Below, in pieces: positions 23,452-37,569 of a stretch of 64,000 nucleotides of DNA. Position 1 is the stretch's first letter, and every line of letters starts with the position of its first letter. Under the pieces are notes generated by a model that saw nothing but the letters and a program-made list of their open reading frames with translations, was not told the origin of the DNA and searched no databases. The position numbers and the translations under genes were made by a program. This stretch comes from Tillus elongatus (Eukaryota; Arthropoda; Insecta; Coleoptera; Cleridae): NCBI GenBank assembly GCA_964006375.1, contig OZ023263.1, positions 137,078,063 through 137,142,062 on the forward strand, in the 5' to 3' direction.

Positions 23452-26400
23452 ATTTGCGGGGCTGCTGCGAGTGGGCCAGATCAACCTTCAGCATAGCCGG
23501 GATCCCACTGGGGAGCTAACAAAGCTCTCGCAGGCGGTCCAGGCGCAGTGTTGATTCAAGAGCCTCATGTGTTTAGGAAGCAAGTTAGAGGGCTTGGAGG
23601 AATTGGCTTCAACATCCTCGTTGGTGGTGAAGCACAGCAAGAACAACCAAGGACATGCATACTGTCGTCGAGGGATCTGGACGTGATGTTGCTGCCGCAT
23701 CTCGGGTCCAGGGACGCCACAGCAGCTGTCCTGGAGTATAAGGTGAGTAATATTAGGCTTAAGGTTCTGATCTGCAGCCTTTATGTTCCCTACGATCGGC
23801 GGGGGCTGCCTCCGTCGGAGGAATTGGTGCGTATCGTCGAATTCGCGAGGGAGCATGGGCTACAACTGTAATAGCCTGCGATGCCAATTCTCGCCACAGA
23901 TTGTGGGGCAGCACGCATACCAACCCACGCGGTGAGGCTCTACTAGAGTAGTTGGCTACAACGAACCTAGAGGTATTAAATAGAGGTGCAGCTCCAACGT
24001 TTGTCAATCGTATCCGACAGGAGGTGATCGACATTATGTAAGCGAGCAGAGGAATAACAGAGGATATATCCAACTGGAGGGTGACTCAACACATATCAAT
24101 GTCTGATCATCGTATGATCAACTTTGAATTGGATGTGGACCGTGAAACCACTCCCCTCATAAGAAATCCGAGGAAAACCGACTGTGATGCCTATGTGGCA
24201 GGCCTCGGAGGGTCGCCAAGGTGCCCAGGGGGGAGAAGACTCTCTACGGGGCATTAGATAGTGAGGTCGAGGCCCTAGAAGGTAAAATAATGGCAGCCTA
24301 CGAGGCCGCGTCACCACTCAGTGGGGAACTGTCCATCAAAGTCAGATGGTGGAATAGGGATCTCGCCGTACTACGCGGGCGGACTCGGAGGGCCTTAAAC
24401 CGAGCCGTCCGAGAATCGAGTGAAGCGGCCTGGAACGAATTCAGGACTGCCAGAAGGGAGTTTAAGAAGGAATTGCGACGGAGTAAACGAGCCAGTTGAA
24501 GCGCGTACTGCGGGGAAGTCAACTCCCTGCTTGACGCAGCCAGGCTGGTAAGGATACTCAAACAGGAGGTAGGTAGTAATGTAGGATCCTTAAGGAAACC
24601 GGACGGGAGCTGGACAAGCACCGGTGAGGAGACCTTGCGTCATCTCGCTGAAGTTCACCTCGCGGGAGGTGGAGCCGTGACAGGGGCTGCCGACCTGGGC
24701 CGGTGGACGGTCCCGAATGCGGACTGGCAGCTGGCGGAGGGGGTGGTTACGGATGGCTCTATAGCCTGGGCGGTGGGCGAGTTTGCTCCTTCTAAGTCCG
24801 CAGGCTGTGATGGGATTTTTCCGGCACTGCTCCAGAGAGGCCTGGATACACTGCTTCCCAACATTAGGGAGGTATTCCGGGCCAGCCTGGCGTGGAGCTA
24901 CGTCCCAAAGGCCTGGCGCCGGGTTAGGGGTGTCCTCATTCCCAAGCCGGGAAGGGAGGACTACACGCTGGCCAAGGCGTACAGGCTATAATCAGCCTTA
25001 CATCATTCCTACTTAAGGCATTAGAAAAGATAGTAGATAGGTTTATGTTGGGAGAGATCCTAAAGGATCACCCCTTCCATAAAGGTCAGCACGCGTACCA
25101 GCGGGGGAAGTCGACGGAAACAGCGCTCCATGCTGTGACGCGGAAGGTGGAAAGGGCCCTACACTAGGGGGAGAGCACATTAGCTGTGTTCTTCGATGTG
25201 GAGGGGGCCTTTGATAAGGCAAGGACGGATATGGTTTGTACCGCCCTACAGGAAAGGGGAACGCCGAGGTCCCTAATAAGCTGGTTGGCGAGCATGCTCG
25301 ACGACAGGAGAGTTTCGCTGACCTTGGGAGGCCGGGGGCTGGACGTTGGGGTGACGGGCGGCTACCCTCAGGGCAGCTGCCTTTCGCGCCATCTATGGTG
25401 TCTGGTTGTGGACGGCCTCTTGGAGCGGCTCTCCGAGAACGGATTCTACGCCCAGGCGTACGCTGATGATGGGCTGGTCTTAGTCACCGGCAAATTCCTT
25501 GGCGTCGTCTGTGAGTGCATGCAAGCTGCCTGTAGCATAATCTAAAGGTGGTGTGGTGAGCTGGGACTCTCCGTAAACCCGGCGAAGACGGAGATGATCC
25601 TATTTACCAAGAAGAAGAAGGTAGTGGGGTTCAGGGCGCCCGTGATGTTTGGAAAACCTTTAGCTTTAGAGTGGGAGGTCAAATATCTGGGGGTGATCCT
25701 GGACTCCAAACTAATATGGGGGTCGCAAATAGAACGGGTTGTAAGGAAGGGAGTAGCGACCCTCTGGCAGCTGCGTCGAGTGATAGGGAGGACCTGGGGA
25801 GTTAATCCTCAGATCCTTCACTGGATCTACACAGCGATCGTCAGGCCGAAAATCCTCTATGGGGCGTTGGTCTGGTGGTGCGGGGTGAACCAAACTACCA
25901 GCAGGAAGCTGGCCAAACTCCAAAGGGTGGCAATCCTGGGCATCACAGGCGCTATGAGGACGACACCCTCAGCCGCGCTAGAGGTCCTGTTGATGCTGCC
26001 ACCGCTTCCCATCTGTGTCAGGAGGGAGGCGATGGCGTCGCATCTCAGAATGCGAGACGCAGGAAACTGGTGCGAAGAGGGAGCAGTAATAGGGCATGCA
26101 AGAGTCGCCAAGGAGGTGGAAAAGGAAATTCCCATTTCCGCCATAAATGTGCGGGATGCCGAGGATGATATCAGGTTGACTAGGCCATATACCCTCAGGA
26201 TTCCCAGTAGGGATCAGTGGAGGGAAAATGAGGTTGAATTCCAGCCCGCAAGCCTGGTCTGTTTCACCGACGGATCGCGGCTGGAGGACTAGCAATCCTC
26301 CAGGGCGGGAATATACATCGAGGGCCTGGGGGTGCGCGAGAGCTATGCCCTTGGCGCATATACCACGGCATTCGAAACAGAGGTGTACGCTATCCTGTCT

Positions 26401-26935
26401 GTGGCCAACAGACAGGATGTGAAGAGGAGTCCCGAGAAATGTGTGTACATCTGCTCGGACAGCCAGGCAGTCCTCGGGGCAGTCTGCGCGGCCTAAATCA
26501 GGTCGACACTGGTTCAGGAGTGCGCTGACGCCCTCGGAGGGTTAGCCAGGACAAAGGAGGTACAACTAGTGTGGGTTCCGGGACACTGTGGCGTAGCGAG
26601 GAATGAGGACGCGAATAATCTCGCAAGGCTTGGTTCCCTTCGGCCGTTCTGTGGCCCGGAGCCGGTCATAGGTATAAGTAGGAAGTCGGTCTCCGTCGCC
26701 TTAGACAGGTGGACCGAGGAAGCAATGAAGAGGCACTGGGGGTCGGTTGATGGCTGCAGGCAGGTGAGGGACTTCATGGAGGGTCCGGACAGAGATAAAG
26801 CTGTCTCGCTACTCGGAAGGAGTCGACCTATGCCTCGCCGAATCCTTGAGGTGTTCACAGGCCACTGCGCCTTTAGAAGACACCTCAAATTGATAGGCGT
26901 AGAGAGGGATCCCATTTGCCAGGAATGCAAATATT
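23452..26935 (+). pseudogene. LINE B ORF2: endonuclease, RT, RNase H
   Basis: The AP-endonuclease starts with VGQINLQHSRDP and continues with LIQEPHV (23548-23871), CDANSRH and SDHRMINFELD (about 24100). RT follows with FFDVEGAFDKARTDM (first catalytic Asp), GYPQGSCLSRHLWCLVVDGL and the AYADDG box (about 25460), which is intact. RNase H shows CFTDGSRLED, an ICSDSQAVLG segment and WVPGHCGVARNEDAN. The C-terminal Cys motif is cut at ICQEC. Stops or shifts occur near 23553, 23871, 23948, 24040, 24498, 24991, 25167, 25545, 26291 and 26495, so the copy is dead. Confidence 0.9.
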
Positions 26936-27249
26936 TATTTTTATTTCATAAATAAACACCGTATATCCTTAGATTATTTTGAAAATGGCCAGGCAAAAAA
27001 GTTATTTTGTATATAGTTTTCGCATTAGTGTATGTTAAAGGGTAAGATATTTCGTCATTTCGGGAACAGTTTTTAAGAATTTTATAAAAATATATTTACG
27101 CAATTTAATCATATAATTGTTACGTAAAATTATTAAATACAAAACTATTAATTATAAAAAAGAGAAATAAAACATAAAAAAGAAAGCTCATGTGGATTTT
27201 TGTGCAGTCAGTCTCATTAGGCCTTGCTTCTTGTCAATCCTGAGATGTA

Positions 27250-29997
27250 GGTTAGGTTAGGTTAGGTTTGTATGTGAGTGGGCCATATCGGCCCTCCACC
27301 GCGACCTTAAGGTCTATTGTGGCTCACGCCTAAAGTCTATATTTCGCCCAACAAATCCAGCCTCCTGCAGAGGTCGATAATCTTTGTGGGCGAAAGTTGA
27401 TCCAGGTCTTCTGGAGCAAGCTTTACCTTGCCAAAGAGCAGGTATCTAGTCCTGTCCGCTGCCGGACAGTAACACAGCACATGCTCTGCTGTTTCTTCAT
27501 TCTCCATGCACAGCCGGCACTCGGTCTTCTGACCGACCCCAATACGGTGCATGTGGTGCCGCAAGCGGCAGTGTCCTGTATACAGGCTGACTAGAGTTCT
27601 CAGTTGTTGTCTGTTCAACTCTAGAAGCTTTTTAGCCCTTGACTCAGACAGGCCATTTATGAAGGCCTTAGAGTGGGCTAATCCTGGAAGATTTTGCCAA
27701 TATTGGATTGTCATTCTTTCTGTCCAGGTCTTTAAGGTGTGTTTTGCTGTGCAAGATGTTATCCCCAGCACCGGTTCTGGTCCAACAAAGTCACTCTGGG
27801 CCCCACTCTTGGCAAGCGCGTCGGCCGCAACATTGCCGTCATGGTCCGAGTGACCCGGTATCCAGACCAGCGACACCTCATTACAGCTGCCCAATTCGTT
27901 AAGGGCAGATTTACAACTCCATACCGTCTTTGAATTACACCGGTAGGAACCAAGAGCCTTTATTGCAGCTTGGCTATCTGCATATATCTTTATAGATTTG
28001 TTTGTGCACAGGTCTTTTAAACTTTCCCTTGCACACATCTCGATGGCATACACTTCTGCCTGGTGTATGGTTGCGTACTTGCCGAGGCTAGCTGAAAGTC
28101 TAGCATCGGTGCTGCCCCCATATGCGCCGGCTCCTACTCCCAAATTGGTTTTGGAGCCGTCAGAGTACCAGCAGAGGTCCGCTCTCAACAGGGTCGATTG
28201 ATTCCGGTCCCAGTCCTCCCTTTCCGGGAGGACGGTCTTGAAAGACAGATCTCTGCTGATTTTTGTAGGCATCAAGTCTGAGACCATTCCCAGTATCCTG
28301 TGACAATCACTGTCATCAAGGAGACCGGACCCTCTCAGATTGACTTCCCTCGGCATGTTATCTGCCGTTTGTTTTAGTCTGTACGTTGTCCACCTCGCCA
28401 CCCTCTCCAACCATATGTGAAGTGGGGGAATATTGAGGAGGACCTCCAGAGCGGCTGATGGTGCGGTGCTTATCGCTCCCGTTATCATCAGACAAGCTTG
28501 TCTCTGTAGATGAGCCAGTTTGGCCCTCGCGATACCACGAAGTACCCTAGGCCACCAAACTATGGCTCCATATGTTATCATTGGCCTGATAACCACTACA
28601 TAGAGCCAGTACATCTGTTGGGGGTTTGTTCCCCAGTTGTTACCACAGATTCTCCGGCAGGTCCACAGGGACAGTTTTGCCCCGTGGATAACGTTTTCTA
28701 ACTGTATATCCCAGTTGAGCTTCTTATCTAGGATAACTCCCAGATATTTTGCTTGGTCCAAAAATGGAATGGTTTCTCCCATGAGAATAGGTGGTTTTAA
28801 TTTGTCCAACCTTCTTCTTCTGGTAAATGGAACAATGATCGTTTTGCGAGGGTTCACAGACATCTGTTCCCTCCGGCACCAATCATTGATTACATTTAGT
28901 GCTTCCTGAAGAGTACTAGCCAGTTCCTCCTCAGATTTGCCTCTAACCATTATGACGAGATCATCAGCATACGCCTGGACCTCAACCTCCCAGAGTTCGA
29001 GAATAGCCAGCAGATCGTCCACAAAGAGGGACCACAGCAGGGGGGATAGTACGCCCCCCTGAGGACACCCCCTCGCAGCCCTGACGCCGACCACCTCTCC
29101 CCGCAACGAGGTAATAATGGTCCGATTGTGCAGCATGTTTCCGATCCAGCCACAGATGGTAGGTTCCACCCCCCTAGCGATAGTGGCCTCGTAGAGGGAG
29201 ATCGGTAATGCATTATTAAATGCGCCTTCGATGTCGAGAAATGCCGCCACCACAACCTCTCCATTTTCCAGAGAGTGTGTGATCTTCTCGACGAGGTTAT
29301 TGAGCGCTAACTCAGTTGATTTGCCAGTTTGATAGGCATACTGGTGGGTATTTAGGGGGTTAACAGTTAAGATGTTCCCCCTAATGTGTCCGTCCAGTAT
29401 TTTTTCCAATCCCTTCAGGAGGAATGATGTAATACTGAGAGGTCTCAGTGATGTAGGTAGGAGGTCCTTACGTCCCAATTTGGGAATGTAAACCCCCCTA
29501 ACCATCGTCCAGCTGGATGGAATGTAGTTCCAGGCCAGACTGGCTCTGTACAGCCTGATAAGGTGAGGTAGGAGAATCTCCAGTCCCTTTTGTAGTAGGA
29601 CCGGTACCACCCCATCCTCCCCTAGCGACTTGAATGGCTGGAAATGATTCACAGCACACTCCACTGCCGAGGCTGCTACTATTCGCCGAGCAACTCGCCA
29701 GTCCTCCCCATGAGGGCGTTTAAATCGTCCCTCAGCCAGTAGGACATCTCCGTTGCTCAGGATCAGACAATCTGGGAAGTGTGTGTGTGCTAAGAGCTCT
29801 AACATTTCTTTCCGAGATTCAGTAAAGGAACCATCTGGTCGTTTTATCGATCCCAGCTCCTGAACACGGTCGCGTGAGAGAATCCTGTGGATTCTGGCGC
29901 TGCTGGGCATATTATTAATGTCCCCGCAGAACCTCCTCCAGGACTCCCTCTTAGCGTTCCTAATCTCTTTATTATAGTGTGTTAGAGCGGTTGTTGT
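27250..29997 (-). mobile_element. LINE C, 5'-truncated, CCTAA-repeat tail, 9-bp TSD
   Basis: The insertion is flanked by an exact 9-bp duplication, TGAGATGTA (27241-27249 and 29998-30006). On the minus strand the 3' end is not poly(A) but a run of CCTAACCTAACCTAACC preceded by CTCACATACAAA. The 5' end is truncated within the linker between endonuclease and RT. The truncation plus duplication is typical of target-primed reverse transcription. Confidence 0.92.
27337..29995 (-). CDS. LINE C RT-RNase H polyprotein, open frame
   Basis: An uninterrupted frame from the truncated 5' end (about 29995) through an internal ATG (29908-29910) to a stop at 27337; 857 codons from that ATG. RT: FLDIEGAFNNALP (catalytic Asp), RGCPQGGVLSPLLWSLFVDD and QAYADDLVIMVRG (YADD). 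RNase H: CWYSDGSKTN, a Glu in HQAEVYAIEMCA, KIYADSQAAIKAL and WIPGHSDHDGNVAAD, with all four acidic positions present. A Cys-His motif follows (CRLCMENEETAEHVLCYC). The upstream residues (YNKEIRNAKRESWRRFCGDI) show the endonuclease was lost. It is a young copy: RT may be intact but it cannot be autonomous. Confidence 0.95.
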
Positions 29998-30777
29998 TGA
30001 GATGTAACTTTGGTTTCATTTTTATGATAGGTGGCGTAACCATTACTTTGAAGTGCATGTTATAACGTGATTAAACATTCAATTTTTTCTATAGATTAAT
30101 GTGTTGATATTTGTATGAATACGGAATTATTTGACTTTTCTAAACGTTCCCGTAAATGACGGGGATGTTCCCGAAATAACGAACTCATTCCCTGAATAAC
30201 AATTGTGATAAAAAAAGAATGAATGCTATAATGCAAGTGTACATAGAATAAAAACTCCAATAAAATGAAATACATTTTTATTGTAGAACTATGAAAGGCC
30301 ATTTGCACTTTAAATAGAAATTCACAGAAATCGACTAACATCAGTTACACAAAAGTCTTACAAAATTAGGGTATTAGGTATGTATCAAACTTTAACACTT
30401 ACAATTTAATAAACTATGTCAATTTTAGATATATGGTATTACGGTTTTATAAACATTTACGATAAACCAACAAAATTATTAGATAACTAATTATTGAAGG
30501 TAACAAAAATCACAATGTTCACTTCTCAAAAATATCAATGTCTTCTTGAAAACAATAAAAATCACGACTACCTTTTTTCTGCAATTGGGGTGTCGGAATG
30601 ATTTTCACTATTTGGTCAAAAGCAATACAAGAAACGTCTTAGTGATCTATTTTTAATATTTTTGCAGAATCACGTTGGCAACGTAAAAAGGTAACTTTTA
30701 CTTCACCATCATCATCAACTGCAGAGCAGGCAGTCGCAGCGTATCTATATGTAACTTTTTTTTTATCGTCGGTACGT

Positions 30778-33180
30778 TTATGAGTAAAAATGTCTTAGGC
30801 ACAATTGAATTTGGATGTAAATTTTCCTATCTTGGACAAAGGATGTACCAGCATGATTGTCATGAAGTCTGTTTGAAAGCGTTTGCGTATCTTCGTCATC
30901 TGAACTGCTTGAGCCATACACATCATGGTAAATGCTTCCTCTATTGGATTTGAAAGAACATAGCTCCTGAGTTATTTCCCTGTCGAAAAGAACGTCGGGT
31001 TCTTTATTATGCCCAGTATTCGAAACAATCTCCAATTGTATTGTCTTCAGAAACTTGACATGTTGATACAGACATATTGATACATCTGATGATTTTTGCC
31101 AAGCTATTTTAGTCACATTCATTATACCGTGTATGGCATCCAATTTTTCAGGGACTGAGTTCTTCACAGTCATGATTTCATTGTTGGTAACTTCCTGGAC
31201 TAAAACCGTTGATTTCTCAAATAAACTAATAAAATCCGCAGCTGTTTGGACATCTTGTCCTTTCAAAACTAAATCATCAGCTCTTTTCTTTAATACGCCA
31301 CCTATGTCGTCCATGGGCCCTTTACCGTGTCCAGGTTCGCTGTAATTCCAAGTTGCCGATGTTATTTGTGGAAAGTGGTCAATCAAGAGTTTTTATCCAT
31401 AAATATATGTTTGTGCGGTTTCTATATTGTGAGGTAGGACCGTCTGAAAACATATGGAGAGTTCGGACACCCCCTCTTGTACTTAAAATTTTCTGCATAA
31501 TTGGCTTTAAGTGACCCCAAACAGCTTGAGCCTGATGGTCTAGATTATTGCTTACAGTTACAAATGTACCAGTCTATGTCGAATCATTATTTTTCCAATA
31601 AAAGACGCCGGTGTGAATGGTCAGTTGGCCTTTTGATGCTCCAAAGTGTGTAGACTGTATTTCTTTCGCATATTTAGTCATATAATTTTCAGCAAAATCT
31701 ACTTGTAACATAATCTGTGTCTCATCTAAAGCTTCTTGAACTTCTCGCTTTGCCTTAAAGTTTTCGTTTATTCCATAAACATGTCTTTTCATATCAGAAA
31801 TATCTTCAGCTAGTGATTTTTTGAGATCTTTTACTGAGCTTGTAACAGTAACTTTTTTAGTTATCTTTACAACTTTCTTCTCACCTTTTATTATTCTGTC
31901 TTCATGTGTCGCTTGCCACTGATAATAATTGACGGTCTCCTCATTGCTGCCGGGGTTCAATTCAATTTTGCCACAAGCCAAACAAGTACCAAACATACAA
32001 TCATATAAGGTATCATCACAACTGTATGCTTTAATCAATGTGGATGTGGATTCATGTTCCAGTTCGCCCAATTTATTAAGTTTGTTTAGTTTGAATTCAT
32101 TTCAATTCATTTTCATGTTTTACACACAAACAGGTGTCGCGTTCCTTTCGTTTGGGAGGCACCACCCAATACGGCTTTTCTCGTAAAAGAGTGGCGTATG
32201 ATAATTTAATCGCCGTTTCCGCAACAAATCTTGAATGTAAATTCTTGACGCTTTCTAGAAGTAAACCCTCCCGCTTTCCTCCTTTGGCACAGTCTTTTTT
32301 ACCGGGACACATTCTACTTACGTCGTCTTGTTCAAAAAACGAATGAATTTTCTCACGAACACTACTGATCACGAATGTAGGAGGCTTTTTGTCAGATACT
32401 AAGATGTTTCTGTTGTCCTTGTTCTTCGGCAAAAATGTTCGGGCTACTGTATTTAGGCGATATTTCTTAATTTGGCTGCCACTCACACATTTTTGAAAAA
32501 CCTCCCTTACTTTAGAGATTTTCGCTAACTTCTCAGAGTTCTGTGTTACTTGAGATGCTAAAACCTCGCCAACCAATAATTTCTTTTTTACTTCAGGAGT
32601 AACGCAACAGTCTTTTATCAATTCGTTAACCTTTTTGTTAGGTGAATCAATGTTTTTCGTCGCTTCTCTTTGCGCATGCCGCATATTTCTTGAAAGTTTT
32701 TTTGGCAGACTATCTACCTTCCGTTGCAGAGTGCATATATGAGATTTTTGTTTTTTTATTATTCTGTACGCTTTAGATCTATTTTTTTTTCACAGTTTTT
32801 CTACCTACACATTTTCGTAACGCACAAACAGCAGGATTATGTTCGCTTTTGTTGTCACTTTCTGGAGGGCTATTATTTAAAATGTTTGCCAGGAACCTTC
32901 TTACCTCTCTATATTTCTGTGAATTTCTCTTCCACACTTTTCTCTGTTGTCTTTTCTCTTTTTCAGTCATTTCACTTATAGCTTTAGTTTTTTTTTCAGA
33001 TTTTTTTTCTTGGGTAATATTGTCTTTTTTCCTTTTCAATTCTCTTTGATCGGGAGTCATTTTATCTAAGAACTTGCGCTTCCTAGTGTTAGCCTTTTCA
33101 CGCTGTCTCAAATAAGCTGTAATATTTTTATTTATCTGCTTTTTGGAATTTTTTTTCTTTTGATTTTTATCTTCTTCCAT
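30778..33180 (-). pseudogene. Uncharacterised DDE-like transposase gene, frameshifted
   Basis: Read from 33180 downward. An N-terminal very basic region (QKKKNSKKQINKNITAYL, then RQREKANTRKRKFLD) ends at a shift in an A9 run near 32785. Next come a Cys-containing central region (32097-32760; CPGKKDCAKGG and CLCVKHEN) and a shift near 32095. The catalytic-like core shows MLQVDFAENYMTKYAKEIQ and, after a stop near 31574, FSDGPTSQYRNR, then after another shift NYSEPGHGKGPMDDIGG. The ordered Asp (DFAENY), Asp (SDGPTSQY) and Glu (SEPGHGKG) look like a DDE triad. I recall this protein type as widespread in invertebrates but cannot assign a transposase superfamily. Confidence 0.6.
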
Positions 33181-34045
33181 GTTGTCGCTGAAAATAACAA
33201 GAAAATTAACTGAAAATAATAAAACCAAATAGGCTTCATAATTTAAACTATCGAATATCATTCTGATCATAAATTCATCATTCTGGGAACGTTCGTCATA
33301 GTTCGAGAACGTTCCCGAAATGATAGTTCGACAGAAAGTTTCTCTTTACCATAGAATGACACCTTCTTGGTAGCCGGATTTTGAGGTTATGAATAAGGTG
33401 CCAAAACATTTATTAGAATATCGTTAAAATTACACACTTAACTGCAACTAAAATAAAAATGGCGTTCTCGTAATGATAAGTAATTAAGGTATGCTGCGAA
33501 TATGGTGAATTCATAGGCACTTACCAGAAAAAAATATTATTTAATACAGAAAACACAAAAACACCGACTTCGTTATTGATGAACTTTCACATGCCTCCTC
33601 ACTAGCTCCACCTAGTGCAAATAGATAGGATTATTTAGTCAAAGAATGGGCACGTTCACAAAATGATCTTTTGTTTGTCAGACAACATTAGAAACCTCAA
33701 AAAAAGTAATAATCATAATAATTATAACGCAATTATTATCTTGAAATATAAATACGAATAATTCCTATCTGTATAATACCAAAATTAAAATATTTGATGT
33801 ATTCTGTGTTGTTTTCAACTAAATTGGACAATAAAAAGTTATTTGTGGACGTGTTCCCGAAATGACGTTCCTAGTATATTTTATATTGAAAAAAGTATTA
33901 AACTAATTAAAGTCCCTGTAATAAGAAATGTGCTGACGATTGCAAACTAAATGTACGATCTGAGTATCTCTTTGTAATATTTAAACGTAATTTTAGCATT
34001 AAAATGTTATTCGGAAGTGACATCTTCACCTCTCTGATTTTGACC

Positions 34046-34049
<4 letters not shown>

Positions 34050-34114
<65 letters not shown>
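34050..34114. repeat. (TA)n microsatellite beside hAT-D copy 1
   Basis: A pure TA tract. hAT-D copy 1 (34115-35229) is inserted between this tract and the one at 35230-35341, so both were one tract before insertion. Confidence 0.9.
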
Positions 34115-35684
<1,570 letters not shown>

Positions 35685-35783
35685 ATCTCTTCGATGACTA
35701 CATATAAACACAGAGCTCAAATATATAAGAAAAAAAATCGTTTTATGGTAAAAAAAAACCATTTACAACATTGTTCTGCTTAC

Positions 35784-35993
35784 CATGATGAAAGGTATTT
35801 TTCCAGGCACAGGAACCTCTCTTTTCAAAATATAGGGATATCTACTATTCCTTAATGCCTTTATTTTATTATCCTTCGATTCACTAAGGTTAATTCTTCT
35901 TTTCCTTCCTTTATTTAAACGTTTTCTTCCCGAAGAACTGTCCCGAACTGTCAACATAATGTTGAATTTTATCGTTGCTATGGAATTTTGCAT
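35784..35993 (-). CDS. Hypothetical initial exon, basic protein
   Basis: A 70-codon frame from ATG 35991-35993 ends exactly at a consensus donor (ATG followed by GTAAGC). The peptide is strongly basic in the middle (SGRKRLNKGRKRRINLS) and ends with KREVPVPGKIPFIM. The good donor suggests an initial coding exon of a minus-strand gene or of a mobile element. No downstream exon was found and the product is not recognised. Confidence 0.3.
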
Positions 35994-36485
35994 GGTCGTA
36001 CAACGTTGTTCCACGTTTAGCCTGCTTTGAACAAAATGTCAGTTACAACGTTGTTCGTGCGAATTATTCAGTTATCAAAATAAAAATGTTGAAAAAACCA
36101 CGACAGTGGTTAACAATAGTAACATTTTGTAGTAAATTACTTATTACAAATTTGTAAAAGTTCTAGGTCCACGAATTGATATTAATTCTAATTTTGAAAT
36201 GCTTTTCTTTGTGCCATAAAACTATGTCAACTCTGTTAAATTATAAGAGAAAAAACCACCTCAAATTTAAAACTTGAGGGCTGTATCGTGTCCAAACTAA
36301 GTAACTTTACATAAATCGGCTTATTTTGGTCTAAGGAGGTATTTGGTGGACCTTTCAGACATCCTTTGTATATATAATCCAGCAGTTGAGGTAATAGGAG
36401 TGTGTATGCAGAGATGTGTATGAATGTAGCAGCGAAAATAGCTTCTCAGGACAGAAGTGCACAGAGAAACATTGTTAATAAATAG

Positions 36486-37473
36486 TAGAAGTGTGTGAAC
36501 ATGTTTTGTTCGAACCGAACTATGAACGAATACCAGCAAATATGTTGCCTCGAACTTCTAACCTCTGAAATAGTATGGCTAAGGTTCACAGTCACACTTC
36601 TTAGAAATTCAAAATCGAACATTGAACTAACCAAAATTCTTCAGTGTTCATATATCATTTTCTTAAATACAAAATTTAGGAATATTGTAACATACAATAT
36701 TTGATATATAAAAGACTCCAATTTTTTTTACAAAAAGGAAGGGTTCGACAAACTTGCAGGTTTGGGTGAAAATGCCTTCCAGTGCTGATCGTTGTGGAGA
36801 TGGGTCAACGTTAAATCAAAACTACAAAAACAAAAAATATTTAAAACTTTTTCAGATTTCTAGATCTATAGATAAGCTCAATCTTAAATATGTTGTTGTT
36901 TGGCATTGGCTAGGCAGTTTTAGCAAACAGATCGAAAGGGTTCAAAGTGAGCATCATAGGTATAAAATACCCACTTAAAATTTGAACTGTCTCTTGATGG
37001 TAAATATTTTAACTGTTTTGGCTTATTGTGAAATAAAGCATGTTGAAACCAGTGTTTACCGATCGCCTTTGAACACCGCCGTCATAATGTTGTTACTGAC
37101 AAAGGTGTTGGGAGGCTAGGATATATAAGAAAAATAATTCTGTGATTGCTAAATGGCTCCATCATGTCTTAATGTGTCACACCGACTGGCAAAAACATGT
37201 ACAAGTGAAATCTCCTAAAATTACGCTATCGACTCAATTAGACCAATAACGAGTTTAAAGCGCCGCTACAGAGTTAACAGGGCCGCAACTTCGCTACCTT
37301 TGGCAGCATTCCATGCCCGTAAGGTTAAATTTCGAAGTATTTTTGAGCAACGAAGTTCGACCTATTTTGGAGAATTACACATTTCGAACTTAGAACTGCT
37401 TCAAAATCGCTAGTGTGAACATATTTTCGAACCAAACGTTCGGTTCGAAATTTCAAAGCTTCACACACCTCTA
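36486..37473 (-). mobile_element. hAT-D copy 2, complete, 8-bp TSD
   Basis: The ends are TAGAAGTGTGTGAAC and CACACACCTCTA, in the opposite orientation to copy 1. An exact 8-bp duplication ATAAATAG lies at 36478-36485 and 37474-37481. It is 988 bp, non-coding, and similar along its length to copies 1 and 3. Confidence 0.93.
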
Positions 37474-37569
37474 ATAAATAGCATAGGCTTTATGGTGTGT
37501 CTACTCCTTTATGAGATTTGCGTGACTGGTAGTAGTAGTAGCTTTCCCAATAAACACACGTGCGTTTAA

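Larger units (their letters stand above)
22010..26935 (+). mobile_element. LINE B, LOA/R1-like non-LTR retrotransposon, decayed
   Basis: A GC-richer block than its surroundings: a 5' untranslated region (22010-22607), ORF1 pieces (22608-23451) and ORF2 pieces (about 23452-26935) covering AP endonuclease, RT and RNase H. The 3' end is lost at about 26935, in the C-terminal Cys-rich motif. It follows the gypsy LTR directly. The RT and RNase H closely resemble LINE C at 27250-29997, so both belong to the same clade (RNase H-bearing LOA/I/R1 group). Confidence 0.85.
27053..33867. mobile_element. DNA element with DDE-like gene and GTTCCCGAAATGACG ends
   Basis: The 15-mer GTTCCCGAAATGACG occurs at 33853-33867 and in inverted orientation at 27053-27067. 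Near-identical copies lie at 30146-30161, 30167-30181 and 33311-33325. The outermost pair, in inverted orientation, brackets a minus-strand DDE-like gene (30778-33180) and a LINE insertion (27250-29997). Without the LINE the span is about 4.1 kb, a normal size for an autonomous cut-and-paste element. Boundaries and superfamily are inferred; no clear target duplication was seen. Confidence 0.5.

Noticed and set aside
22176..23494. Minus-strand frames of 60-158 codons across the GC-rich LINE B leader and ORF1
   Set aside because: They are antisense shadows: Pro/Arg/Ser-rich composition follows from GC content, while the plus strand shows recognisable ORF1 and endonuclease motifs.
27247..27266. 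True telomeric or subtelomeric array
   Set aside because: Only about three or four TTAGG repeats are present and they lie inside the TSD of LINE C, so they are the element's tail.
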